NCBI GenBank assembly: GCA_018136815.1
Contig: CM030945.1
Coordinates: 1,251,394 to 1,315,393 of the forward strand
DNA from: Isochrysis galbana
Lineage: Eukaryota; Haptophyta; Isochrysidales; Isochrysidaceae
Length of the DNA stretch: 64,000 nucleotides
Reading direction: 5' to 3'
Positions 33,146 through 42,405 of the stretch are shown here, one piece after another. The number at the start of each line of letters is the position of its first letter. The first letter of the stretch is position 1. The position numbers and the translations under genes are program-made. The notes beneath the pieces are model-generated. The model had not been told where the DNA came from. It made no database searches and worked only from the letters and a program-made list of their open reading frames with translations.

Positions 33146-33530
33146 AACTAAGTTTACACTTAGTTCGTATGGGTATGGGGGAGGCTCCGCCTCGGGCCGT
33201 CCCCACGGCGGCTCTAACTCCCCTTCAGGGGGTTGTCGCGATCAACCTCATGCTCTGCCCTTTGGTACAGCCCCATTGGGGGAACTGTGGAGTGCGCTCC
33301 GTGCCTGAGCACGAGGTCAGTACCGCAGCAGTGTAAAGGTAGGGGCCAGACCTTGCGGCTTTCCCTATTGGAGAGTGCCTTGGGCACTTGCAGCTCCATC
33401 CATAGCCTGAGAGCCGAGAGGGGATCTGTCTTACGTCTTGCCTTGATAGAGAGCATGAATGATAAGGCTTGATGGTTGGTGGTTCTGGCGCTCAAGTTCG
33501 GCCCCTTTGGATGGTGGCACGGGCCGGGGC
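33146..33530 (+). repeat. palindrome-ATGGG unit, copy 3, with dispersed repeat
   Basis: AACTAAGTTTACACTTAGTT (33146-33165) is followed by ATGGG (ATG 33169) and the dyad GAGGCTCCGCCTC. Further right, CACGAGGTCAGTACCGCAGC and GGCTTTCCCTAT (about 33310-33370) match 48345-48400 in the same orientation (CACGAGGTCAGTGCCGCAGC, GGCTTTCCCTAT). This second block may be a SINE-like repeat; no coding frame is shared. Confidence 0.7.
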
Positions 33531-34256
33531 TCAAAAAAAAAACCTTTTAATAATCTCGCCACGCGCGCGGCACTGAGATCCACTTTCGTAGCCACGCTCC
33601 TTCCCTCCTCACTCCCCACTTCCCGCCTTGCGGCTCCTCCCCTTGTGCTCTACTTAGGGGCTCAGGTTGTTGGGGGGAGTTGGGTTGGATCGGGTGCACT
33701 TGTCCCCAGCGAATGTTCTCGCCTTTCTCCTGTGTCACTGGGTGGCCTGTTTATTTTTCGTGTCGACCGGGCGTCTTGTCGTCCTTGAAGCTCTTTTTGT
33801 TGCGCGGTGTTTTAGCGCCTTCAAGTTGGGCTCGGGGCGGGTTGTAGGTGCGTCTCAGGCCAGCCGCTCTGCTAGGCCAAGCGCTTCCGCCACTTGGCTT
33901 AGGGTGTCGCTCATTTTCAATCTACCCTTTCGGTCCTCCGTGAATATTGGTGTACTAAGTTCCCGCGGGGTTTTGATCTTGGGTTTTCTTCCCTGGGCGG
34001 CCTTGCCGGTTCTCGCCGAGTTGTAGAGGCTCGGCGGAGCGCGACCTCTCACCAGGGTAGAGAATCTTATGAGCGTGGCTTCCAATGCTGGTATGTGGTA
34101 TGTAGTGAAATTTATATGACTCGTATTCTACTCTGTAGAAGTCTCTGATGATGTATCTCCATGCTATTACGTATAGGGATTTTAGGCTGTCGGGGGTAGC
34201 CGCGCTAGGATATGCGAAGAGTCTATCCTTGGCCTTTTGCGTGCGCGGCCTTTTGG
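33531..34256 (-). mobile_element. 5'-truncated LINE that cuts the viral-like pseudogene
   Basis: The minus strand runs from a junction with the pseudogene at 34256/34257 through RLFAYPSAATPDSLKSLYVI and AWRYIIRDFYRVEY to KPKIKTPRELSTPIF and LGLAERLA-stop (33855), then a 3' untranslated region with GTGGCTACGAAAG and CGCGCGTGGCGAGATTATTA, ending in T's at 33531. It parallels the copy at 16112-17005. A 7-bp tandem duplication (CATACCA twice, near 34093-34106) shifts the frame, so this copy is broken. No clear target duplication was found. Confidence 0.82.
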
Positions 34257-34735
34257 GTAGGGATACGGAAAGTCGTTCGCTCCTACAGGCGATACGAATG
34301 CGACGATCTCGTCGACGGCCTCAAATTCGAACACTTCGATGCCCACGAAGACGTACTTGAGGTCGCCGATGTAGAAGAGCAAAGAGTTCCCTGCTTCATT
34401 GAGCTTGTTCACTCTGTCGTACCCTCCTGACAATACAGTCAATGGGCAGAGGTGGCTGATGCCAACAAACACATCCTCGCACACGAACGCGTGATGCGAG
34501 GCTTCGCCGTGTACATCGACCAAGTGCCTACCGTCATCGCGCTGTGCAACGGACGCGACAAAGCCCACGCCGCCATTGTCACGGGTCGCGTACTTTTGGA
34601 CACCGGGTTCAGGGGCGAGAATCCTTCGCCAGTGCTCTTCGAACTCGTGTATACCTGGGTCTCCCGTCTCAGGTGTGGGAGAGCCATGGTAAAGGAGAGA
34701 CAAGGCAAGGTCTCTATGTGTCTATGTGTCATTTA
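34257..34735 (-). pseudogene. broken copy of the viral-like gene at 40618
   Basis: Nearly identical to residues 8-160 of the intact gene at 40618-41274: ILAPEPGVQKYATRDNGGVG, NKLNEAGNSLLFYIGDLKYV and VSPVGANDFPYPY are all present. Differences are few, so the duplication is recent. Two breaks are seen: an 8-bp tandem duplication (TATGTGTC twice, 34715-34730 on the plus strand) just after the start codon, and loss of the last 60 or so residues at the LINE junction (34256/34257). Confidence 0.85.
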
Positions 34736-34794
34736 TGAGCACGAAACGAAAAAAGCTTCCGTGAGCGCCTTTCACTTTGTTACGTGATAACCAA

Positions 34795-35181
34795 TCAGTC
34801 ATCAGATCTGCAGGTACCACTACGACACGTGTATTCACCACAGCACTCCGAGTTATTTTGGCACACCGACCCTGGCTCGCGGCATGGCGTCTCACACACT
34901 CCCTCGTCATTGCACTCAAGTCCTTCACAGCACTCGTCGCCATAACTGCACCCCCCCCTTTTCTCGACACACGGTGTGACGGTACGGCACTTTTGGTCGG
35001 AACACACGAGATCGTGACAACAGTCTCCATCGTTTGCACACTCTCCATCCACATCCTTGCATCTGTCTGGCTGCTTCCTCGTGAGTACCAACGCCACGAC
35101 GGTGGCGGCGACCACGGTGGCGACGACCACCGCGAGGGCAATCAAAAGTCGTTTCGACGGCATATTTACCCATATGCCCAT
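34795..35181 (-). CDS. signal-anchor protein with three cysteine-rich repeats
   Basis: From ATG at 35181 the frame gives 128 residues: a short basic start (MPSKR), one transmembrane helix (LLIALAVVVATVVAATVVAL), then about 90 residues with 18 cysteines in three repeats. Each repeat has roughly the spacing C-x5-C-x5-CC-x4-C-x4-C (for example C..DGEC..DGDCC..LVC..QKC). The pattern resembles small disulfide-knotted extracellular modules, but no named family is assigned. The gene lies 47 bp after the stop of the 35229-36302 gene and about 60 bp before the broken viral-like gene, all on the minus strand. A type II membrane protein with the cysteine region outside or in a lumen is inferred. Confidence 0.68.
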   Translation of the reverse strand: MGIWVNMPSKRLLIALAVVVATVVAATVVALVLTRKQPDRCKDVDGECANDGDCCHDLVCSDQKCRTVTPCVEKRGGCSYGDECCEGLECNDEGVCETPCREPGSVCQNNSECCGEYTCRSGTCRSDD

Positions 35182-35228
35182 TTTTTTTAGTCCAACGTTC
35201 GGTTCGAAACAAACGCGATGCGCTTGCC

Positions 35229-36302
35229 TCATGGGGGGGAGGGGGAGTCTCCTGAGTTTGCATTCGCTGTGGATAATCGCTTGGTCACGGTCCTGATGAC
35301 AAAGACGACCACCGCCACGAGCGCGGCGACGACCCCAAGCGTGACCAACAAGGCGATGAGCATTACTTTGCCGAAGATGAAGCGGAGGGCCAGCTGTGTT
35401 GGTGTTTCCACGGAGTCCGCACTGCACTCGACGTCGAGCGAGCGCACCGGGTGCGTCCACCCGATCGCCTTCAGGTCGACGTCTTCACGGCGCTTGTCTT
35501 GTGCTTGCGGGTCGTCTACCGACGGGCCGTGTATGGTCGAGCTCACGCCTTTGGAGTGGGGCTCGGAAAAGATAGTCATTTTGCACCCCATCCTCACAGA
35601 TGCCTGCTTGGGCAGTGTGATTTGTTTCGCTTGCGCCAAGCCGTCGGCTTCGACGACCAAGTGGGCTGCTACGTCCTGCAGAGCGTTGTATAGAGATTTG
35701 CGCAAGGATGAGCCTCGTTTGTTGAGCTTCTCCTCTATCGAGTCGACCTTGATGCGAACTTTAATGTCTGTCTGAAGCACGCGGAGGGTGGTAAGTTCGC
35801 CATATCGCTCTTGGAATTGCTGCGCACAGTCTTCGTTGACTGCTATGTGCCATGGGCCTTGAATCGACCGGGCCCAGAAGTCCGGTTCAGGATCGACTCC
35901 CTCGAGCTCTAAGAGGAGCTCGACGATGGCGGCGTACACCGACGCGTCTTGGAATGTGTAGTCGCCCTCTTGATGGAAGGAGAGTTCGTAGTTCGCATCT
36001 GTGTCCAAGCTTTCTTGTTCTTCTTCTGATTGGGGTTCCTGTGTGGGGCATGGCGTGTCGGGTGTAAGTATGTAGTTCGTCGGCTTGCGGATGTGTGGTG
36101 CGTTGGCGTGCGCGTGTTCTCGGCCGTCCCCTAGGGGGGTCTCGTGTGTGCTGTTGTTGGGCTGGGGGTGTTGCTGTGGCCTGTTGTGGTGCGTATCTGT
36201 ATCTGTTGTAGTGTGAGGTTTGTGCCCATAAGGGCCACCCGGTCTCGGGCCGCGCCGCCGAGGCGGCGCGGCCGTCACCAGGGTGAGTGAGGCCTCTGCC
36301 AT
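35229..36302 (-). CDS. ORF1-like element protein with C-terminal transmembrane helix
   Basis: A 357-residue open frame. The N-terminus (GPRPGGPYGHKPHTTTDTDT and on) is low complexity. The core shared with the broken copy at 7410-7800 includes YAAIVELLLELEGVDPEPDF, GPWHIAVNEDCAQQF and SLYNALQDVAAHLVVEADGL. The C-terminal third differs from the other copy and has a transmembrane helix (VMLIALLVTLGVVAALVAVV) and an S/P tail. Upstream, an out-of-frame stretch up to 36573 matches the N-terminal frame of the other copy (MERADAPPLSFG), so the original start may have been lost or an intron is present. The function is unknown: a retroelement ORF1 core fused to a viral-type membrane tail is one reading. 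Confidence 0.55.
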   Translation of the reverse strand: MAEASLTLVTAAPPRRRGPRPGGPYGHKPHTTTDTDTHHNRPQQHPQPNNSTHETPLGDGREHAHANAPHIRKPTNYILTPDTPCPTQEPQSEEEQESLDTDANYELSFHQEGDYTFQDASVYAAIVELLLELEGVDPEPDFWARSIQGPWHIAVNEDCAQQFQERYGELTTLRVLQTDIKVRIKVDSIEEKLNKRGSSLRKSLYNALQDVAAHLVVEADGLAQAKQITLPKQASVRMGCKMTIFSEPHSKGVSSTIHGPSVDDPQAQDKRREDVDLKAIGWTHPVRSLDVECSADSVETPTQLALRFIFGKVMLIALLVTLGVVAALVAVVVFVIRTVTKRLSTANANSGDSPSPP

Positions 36303-36596
36303 GAGGCATGCCCAATGGATCTCTCTTGATTCATGTCTGGTGTGTGCTGGTTGTGACCTGCAGCCTGTGGTCCTCCATGGGGGGGGGCCAGCATGGCTGC
36401 TGGAGGTGGTGTGGCCGGGGCCACGGGCCGTGTGGCGCGACGAGGATCGCGCTCACCTGCTCGGCCTCCGCGGGAGGACGCGGTCGCTTCGCCTGCGACT
36501 GCTCCATGGGCACTGGAAGGGCGCTCGCGGCGGGGTGCCCGAAGGAGAGAGGGGGCGCGTCGGCGCGCTCCATGGCGACCAAGTATAAACTTAGTT
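36303..36596 (-). repeat. palindrome-ATGG unit, copy 4, with ORF1-like N-terminal region
   Basis: The palindrome occupies 36577-36596; reading left, ATGGAGCGCGCC starts 4 bp later (ATG 36573). The following 270 bp match 6851-7130 (MERA-APPLSFG, PMEQS-KRPRPPAEAEQV, VAPHGPWPRPHH). A TGA near 36331 closes the frame here, while copy 6851 stays open through the matching spot. Confidence 0.75.
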
Positions 36597-36599
36597 GAC

Positions 36600-37304
36600 G
36601 GGCCGGGGCTCACGTGCACCTGTGCAACGTGGTGTTGCTTGCGCGCGGCCGCTTCGGCGGCGCATGCCGTCTGGATCATTCGTCGCGGCGGGGTGGGCGT
36701 GGGCGAGAGGAGAGGCGAGCGGCGCGCACTCTATGACTCTATCTTTTAACGATAGTTGTCGCGGGGAGGTCTAAAAAACATTCTTGAAGGTGACCGCCAA
36801 GCTACAATAGGTTTGACCACTCCCAGACTCACATTGAAAATGGCCTATACCCTAGCCTCTTCTCCCCCTGCCCGCCCCCCTTGGTCCTTTTTCTTAGGTT
36901 TCGGGGGTAGGTTCGGCCCATGCACACTACTTTGGGGCTCGCGTTGGCGTTGGGGGGGGTGGGGGGGGCGGGGCGGGCCTCGTGGATTTCTTGTAGAGGA
37001 GCGGGGGGTTGGGGGGAGAAAATAAAAGTCTCTCGGGGTCCCTTGGGAGGGGCGGGGGGGACAAAAAAAAACGAACCAGAGGTGCTTAGTCTCTTGGGAG
37101 GCGAACCTGAACCTGAGGTTTCAGTATCTCCAACCATGACGGCCGCCACGCAGAATACCGAATATTGCCCTCAAAGCAGATTAGCGCTCGCACGTTGCAG
37201 CGTACATACGCTGGTTCGAACAGAGTAACACGAACGACTTTTGACTTAGAACTAGAATTCCTAATCGCCAACTGGTCGATGCGCCTAATGCATATTCTAG
37301 GGTC
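36600..37304. other. intergenic with dispersed repeat
   Basis: 36960-37130 read on the minus strand (CCCAAGAGACT, GAAACCTCAGG, GGTTCGTTTTTTTTTTG, GAGAGACTTTTATTTTCT) matches 52045-52200 on the plus strand. Blocks are partly shuffled. No gene is seen. Confidence 0.6.
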
Positions 37305-39377
37305 TCATGTGCGAAAAATGCGGCGGTCAAGGAGATCGTGACATGGATGCAGTGCCTCGATCAATGGCGCCGCGGTAGCCGCGCGAGAGACGCCCAGCGC
37401 AGTAGCGTTGCGCGCGGCCATGACCGCGATCTCCGCGACATTTGTTTGCACTCCTACTGCTGCGAGTGGTCCAATGAGGTTCAAGCGAACTGCGGCAGAG
37501 AGAACATCTCGCGTTGCCATGTACGCAAGTGCTTCCGCAGAGGCCTCCGGGGTGAGGCCGAGCAGCGCGCACAACGCGCCCAACGTGGTTGCGCCGTGCG
37601 GTTGGACGCTGACCTTCAGCAGATGTCGCAGCGCTTCGCGCTCCCACTCCTCCTGCAGCCACGCCTCTCCGACCCGAATGAGGGCTCGACCTTGCTCAAC
37701 TGATGCACGGTGGGCCGGTGAGTTTCCTAACAACTGTGCGTTGAGCCGAGCATTTAGCCGCCCCCAGGCGCGTATGCCAAGCGGTAACTGCTCCCCGACG
37801 GATGATGGTCCACCAAAGGGTGTGGCCCCGCAGCCGAAGACGGCACAGGAGGAGGCCGCATAAGGCGCCAATATAGCACTAGCGCCGGTTGCCGCCGCGC
37901 TGACGAAGCGCTTCAGATCTTCCTCTTCATCCCCGCGAATGATTCCCAGCTGAGCTGCCACCTCGAGACCGGCAGAATGAGCGAAGCCTCCGGTCGGCAG
38001 GGTGGCATCGCACAAGTGTAGCATACGGATGCGCTGCGCCGACGACAACCCAAGCGGGTTGTCGTAGCTCGTCAAACTTGGATGAGGGAGGTGGCAGTCT
38101 AACGGGTCGGACTCCAGCGGAGCTGGCCCTGACCCTTCATACACAGTGTCAGCTACGAAACCCGCGCGACTATCTAGGGGCTCAACGCGCGGCACGCTGT
38201 CGCTCCCGCCCCCCGCTGCCGCCGACCGGGTGGTGAGCTGCACAATGGGAGCTGGAGCGGAGTTGACGGCATGGATACGCCCCGAATACGGCGCAATGCC
38301 CAAGGCAGGAGTGAGCGCATCCAAACAGAAATGTAGCACGCGAAAAACGTCATCCATGTTCTCGGCAACCAATCGTGCCACAGTCACTTCCTGATCATCG
38401 CCAGCGGGCGTGCTGTCTCGCGGCACTTTCGAAATGGACGCTTTAGCGCTCTCATGTGCAACCTCAGCGACACCCGTGCTCACGCCCATCACCACCTCAC
38501 CGAGTAGTGTTTGGACGGCCGCTTTGGCCAGCTTCGCGATGTTCGCAGCAGCTTGGCCCGAAGGGTCCAATACCGCATCGAGTTCGATCTGCTTGAGCAC
38601 GCCTGGACGTGCCCCAGCCCGTCGGTCGGCTAGAGCACTCGCAGCCGCTCGCAGCCGGCGACATACATCTATCGAGTCGGCACCACTGCAGAGAACGGTG
38701 ATAGCCGAGTTGTGCGTCGCCAGACCCAAGTCGAGCCCTAGACGCACAGGCCCGTCCGCGCCACCTTGCATCCTCACAGCGTCGATCACGAGAGGCGAGG
38801 CGTCGGGCTGCTGAGCCACGATGTCACGGCCGAGCAGGTTGCCCTTGCTAAGTGGGTGGTCATCAAAACGGGCTCGGAACACCTGGTTGCACGAGCTGAA
38901 GCTGCTGAAAGCCCATCGCTCGCCACGACTGACACGACCGGCACCCACCCAATCAACTGCGACCAGCGACGCGCCGGGCGCAAGCCAGAAGGTTTGCTGC
39001 TGTTCGTAGGCTGCCTTTGCATATGGCACGACCGGGTCGGGCGCGAGCACGAGGAGGCCACCCTCCTCGACCGAAGCGGTTAGCGTCTGGCGCGTGAGCT
39101 TGGCGTCGCGCTTCGCGCAGTACACCTTGGTTGAGGCCTGTGTCGTCAGGCAGAGCCTAGCGCCTGCCTCGACCTTCACGTCGAGGTGAACCTCGTCACC
39201 GCCCAGCAGCCCACCGCCGTAGCCGCCCACAGCGCAGTGTGCGGCCTCGAGTCTTCCCACGCTGTCCTTGAGCGGGAGCAGCCGCGTGGGCGTGCGATGG
39301 GCGATCCGCGTCAGCCGTGTGCTTGCGCCGTCGAGCGTCGCAGTCAGCCAGCCGCCGCCGCCGCGTGCCGTCGGCAT
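37305..39377 (-). CDS. ureD/ureF: UreD-UreF fusion, urease accessory protein
   Basis: One intronless frame of 690 residues from ATG at 39377. Residues about 20-390 are UreD (UreH): GGYGGGLLGGDEVHLDVKVE, LTTQASTKVYCAKRDAK, LAPDPVVPYAKAAYEQQQTF and WVGAGRVSRGERWAF. Residues about 440-690 are UreF: RIRMLHLCDATLPTGGFAHS, AGLEVAAQLGII, LNAQLLGNSPAHRASVEQG, SVQPHGATTLGALCALLG and VQTNVAEIAVMAARNATALG. UreD and UreF normally act as separate subunits that form a complex on apo-urease and then recruit UreG for nickel insertion; here they are one chain, which would fix 1:1 stoichiometry. The roughly 50-residue linker is P/S/D-rich. No stop or splice site lies at the junction. No UreG or urease gene is in the window. 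The frame is open further upstream, so a longer start is possible. Confidence 0.9.
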   Translation of the reverse strand: MPTARGGGGWLTATLDGASTRLTRIAHRTPTRLLPLKDSVGRLEAAHCAVGGYGGGLLGGDEVHLDVKVEAGARLCLTTQASTKVYCAKRDAKLTRQTLTASVEEGGLLVLAPDPVVPYAKAAYEQQQTFWLAPGASLVAVDWVGAGRVSRGERWAFSSFSSCNQVFRARFDDHPLSKGNLLGRDIVAQQPDASPLVIDAVRMQGGADGPVRLGLDLGLATHNSAITVLCSGADSIDVCRRLRAAASALADRRAGARPGVLKQIELDAVLDPSGQAAANIAKLAKAAVQTLLGEVVMGVSTGVAEVAHESAKASISKVPRDSTPAGDDQEVTVARLVAENMDDVFRVLHFCLDALTPALGIAPYSGRIHAVNSAPAPIVQLTTRSAAAGGGSDSVPRVEPLDSRAGFVADTVYEGSGPAPLESDPLDCHLPHPSLTSYDNPLGLSSAQRIRMLHLCDATLPTGGFAHSAGLEVAAQLGIIRGDEEEDLKRFVSAAATGASAILAPYAASSCAVFGCGATPFGGPSSVGEQLPLGIRAWGRLNARLNAQLLGNSPAHRASVEQGRALIRVGEAWLQEEWEREALRHLLKVSVQPHGATTLGALCALLGLTPEASAEALAYMATRDVLSAAVRLNLIGPLAAVGVQTNVAEIAVMAARNATALGVSRAATAAPLIEALHPCHDLLDRRIFRT

Positions 39378-39429
39378 CCGTCGGGCTGCGGCTCGTTGGG
39401 TTCGCGCCAACGAGGATCCGCGGGCGGCC

Positions 39430-40289
39430 GGCGAAGGAGGGCGGGGCGGGAGGGGGGAAGGGGGGGGGGGGGGGGGGGGTTGATACCGGGGGGGGGGCGC
39501 GAGGCCGACGAAATCGCAGACGAGAGAATGCGGTGCTGGGGCGCTGGGGCCTGGAGAGCTACGAGTAGAGAGATACTACTAGTAAGAGGAACGAGTACTA
39601 ATCAGTGTTCGGAGTTTACTAAACAGTTTATGAACACTTGTTTACCTTCACCAAACGCGGGATATGAAACGGGTGTTCACGTCCGTTTACAAGAGCAGCG
39701 AGTCTTGGTGAACGTGAACGTAAACAGGGTTGTTTACATTGTTTACGTAAACAATATGAACAATATGAACAATATGAACTAACTGTAAACTATACCGGGG
39801 GGGGGGTTGTTAGGCGCGGCGAGGGGGGCGTTTTGAATGTCTAGTGTCTCTAGTGCCTAGTGTCTAGTGCTAGTGCCCAGTGCTAGTGCCCAGTGCCCAG
39901 TGTCTAGATAGTGTCTAGTGTAGAGTGCAGAGTGCAGAGTGTCGAGACGAGTTGACGAGGTTGAATCATTTGAATGTTCGAGTCGGGGTGTCGAGTTTCG
40001 ATTTTCGAGTTTGAGACGCTCTCCTCCCCCCCCACCTTGGTGGCTGGTGGCAGAACATACGACATACGAACATTCCAAGATATTTAGATTTAGATGTTTA
40101 GCCTTGCACGTCACAGGCATTCGCATAGGTCATGACTCGTAACATGGGACACCAATGAATCATGGAACTTGGTCGCGCGCACGCAAGGAAGGATGCACTG
40201 GACGAACAAAACCAATCTGCTCTTAACCCCTTCGACTCTTCACTCATTGTCCCCCTCCCTCGGTGGAAGCACACCCGCGCACCCGCGCT
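39430..40289. other. intergenic with minisatellites
   Basis: Poly-G at 39461-39478. GTTTAC and CAATATGAA repeats lie at 39720-39780. A minisatellite of (A)GTG(C/T)CTAGT units runs from about 39836 to 39955. No gene is seen. Confidence 0.55.
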
Positions 40290-40616
40290 TTACCACAAAG
40301 TCTTGAGGTGCTCATCCTTCACAACATGGGCGTGGTTGGACCGCATAAAGTGCATGAATTCCCGATTCATGCGCAAAATGACAAGTTTCTCAAGCTCGTC
40401 GTTGTGCAGCAACGAGTTGCCTTCGTCCAGAGCATGGCCAGCAAGGTCGTTTGCCTTCATTTGGTACCCCTCGTTTCCAAATATGCGGGTCGTCCCCCTC
40501 GCGCGTTTAGCCAGGCCCTGAACGTGGGAGAAAATCCGGGCCCCTCCCCCCCAAAAAAGTGGCCGTGAATACAAACCAACAAACAAATTGCGAAGATTTT
40601 TTCGTTTCATGCTCAT
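40290..40616 (-). CDS. hypothetical protein, possible viral-like gene
   Basis: A 108-codon minus frame whose C-terminal half has ordinary protein composition: MKANDLAGHALDEGNSLLHN, ELEKLVILRMNREFMHFM and SNHAHVVKDEHLKTLW. The first 50 residues are basic and less convincing; an internal ATG at 40460 would leave the credible part. It starts back-to-back with the gene at 40618 with almost no spacer, as in compact viral genomes. I do not recognise the family. Confidence 0.4.
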   Translation of the reverse strand: MSMKRKNLRNLFVGLYSRPLFWGGGARIFSHVQGLAKRARGTTRIFGNEGYQMKANDLAGHALDEGNSLLHNDELEKLVILRMNREFMHFMRSNHAHVVKDEHLKTLW

Positions 40617-40617
40617 A

Positions 40618-41274
40618 ATGACACATAGAGACCTTGCCTTGTCTCTCCTTTACCATGACTCTGCTCCCACACCTGAGACGGGAGACCCGGGTATACACGA
40701 GTTCGAAGAGCACTGGCGAAGGATTCTCGCCCCTGAACCCGGTGTCCAAAAGTACGCGACCCGTGACAATGGCGGTGTGGGCTTTGTCGCGTCCGTTGCA
40801 CAGCGCGATGACGGTAAGCACTTGGTCGATGTACACGGCGAAGCCTCGCATCACGCGTTTGTGTGCAATGACGTGTTTGTTGGCATCAGCCACCTCTGTC
40901 CATTGACTGTATTGTCAGGAGGGTACGACAGAGTGAACAAGCTCAATGAAGCAGGGAACTCTTTGCTCTTCTACATCGGCGACCTCAAGTACGTATTCGT
41001 GGGCATCGAAGTGTTTGAATTTGAGGCCGTCGACGAGATCGTCGCATTCGTATCGCCTGTAGGAGCGAACGACTTTCCGTATCCCTACGCCATTGATAAG
41101 ACCGGTAGGCATTACCTCATGCTCGAAAAGAAGCAGGGGTATATTGACCCGTACCACAGCTTTTACGACATCGAAAAGAAGTTCAAGCTGACACACGAGG
41201 AGTGCGGTATACATCCAATGCACTCATTGAAGACGATCCTTTTGGGCCCAGGCAGAAATATCAACATATCGTAA
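40618..41274 (+). CDS. intact viral-like gene, giant-virus-type family of unknown function
   Basis: A 218-residue frame without introns. Blocks include ILAPEPGVQKYATRDNGGVG, DVHGEASHHAFVCNDVFVGI, LCPLTVLSGGYDRVNKLNEA, GNSLLFYIGDLKYVFVGIEV, VSPVGANDFPYPYAID and GRHYLMLEKKQGYID. The segment from GDLKYVFVG to PVGANDFPYPYA is reminiscent of a family of unknown function that I associate with nucleocytoplasmic large DNA viruses (SPVGNNDVPYP-type motif); this is recall, not a search. A near-identical broken copy is at 34257-34735. Upstream ATG at 40609 is also in frame. Confidence 0.6.
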   Translation: MTHRDLALSLLYHDSAPTPETGDPGIHEFEEHWRRILAPEPGVQKYATRDNGGVGFVASVAQRDDGKHLVDVHGEASHHAFVCNDVFVGISHLCPLTVLSGGYDRVNKLNEAGNSLLFYIGDLKYVFVGIEVFEFEAVDEIVAFVSPVGANDFPYPYAIDKTGRHYLMLEKKQGYIDPYHSFYDIEKKFKLTHEECGIHPMHSLKTILLGPGRNINIS

Positions 41275-42405
41275 AACATATTTAGGGGGCCCGCTCGCGA
41301 AAAACATATTTCGACATATCTCTTCCAAGATCTACACATTTGGCGACATATTTGGGGGGTTGGGGGGTTGTGCAGGCCGCCACATGGAAAAGTGAGAGTT
41401 CCACACTTCCACACATGGCTACTATATTTGTGGGGCGGCCGCGTTCCCGCGCGCGCGTAACTATATTTTTGGCGGTTAATGCCGTTCTGCCCCATGCCCC
41501 AAGAGCGCCAAGCGCCAAGTTCGTTTACGTAAATGTAGGGGCGCCCCGCGCGGGGGAGGACCGAGGCACATCGCGCCCTGCGCATCCACGGCGTGCCGTA
41601 TGCAAACGCGCGGCGCCCCACGCGGACATCGCGCCCTGCGCATGGGTGATTGCAAGTCACCACACCCTTCCCCTCAAACTCTCCATTTAACGTTTACAGC
41701 GGACGTGATTGCTCCACGCGCCCTGATATCCATCGTAGTGTTGCCATGTCACGGGTAAAGTTCGCACACACCCTAAATTTAAAATAATGTTATTTTTATA
41801 ACCGTGGACATTTGATCTCTCAATTCGACTGATGTCCCACAATTGACGGAACGACACCTCGTCGCAGCGTGATGCGGCCAGCGTTAGGCGCCCTCTATCA
41901 TCTACCTTCGTCCACACTGAATAAATGGCGGGTGTTTGTAGTGGTAACATCAGCTCTCCAGCAAACCCCAAGGGGGGCTTCATTTGAGTGAGTTCTACCA
42001 CCATAGGGCATAGGGGCTGCTGGAAGTAAAAAGTACACCATGCACCATGCCAGGAAATAGATTGTGAATACATTATTGCGACCAGAGTGCGTGTCGCGTG
42101 TCGGGCGCCAACGTCTGTATCGCCACAATGGATTGCTGGTAGGCTCATGAGGGCATCATGGCCTGTCCACCTACCTTACTCCATGTAGGACCACTTTACT
42201 GGGGCTCTAGGTGTGATATGGGGCTGAATGCGAAGGGGAAGTACAATAGTGCTAGGAATTGAGTGGGCACCGAGTCTCTATAAAAAGTACATGGGAAGAG
42301 ACCGCGCGAGAGAGAAGAAGAAGAAAAGAAAGGAGGAACGAGGGCGAGAGGAGGGTGAGTAAGGGGGGCGGGGGGGGGGAGGGCGCCCGCCGCGCGCCGC
42401 CCGCC
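41275..42405. other. intergenic, no gene seen
   Basis: 41275-41350 has several ACATATTT repeats; CATCGCGCCCTGCGCAT occurs twice (about 41568 and 41627), a short direct repeat. The last 150 bp are purine-rich 5' region of the next gene. Confidence 0.4.

Noticed and set aside
34452-34787. Plus-strand frame opposite the broken viral-like gene (and its counterpart at 40507-40893)
   Set aside because: It is the antisense of the conserved frame in both copies.
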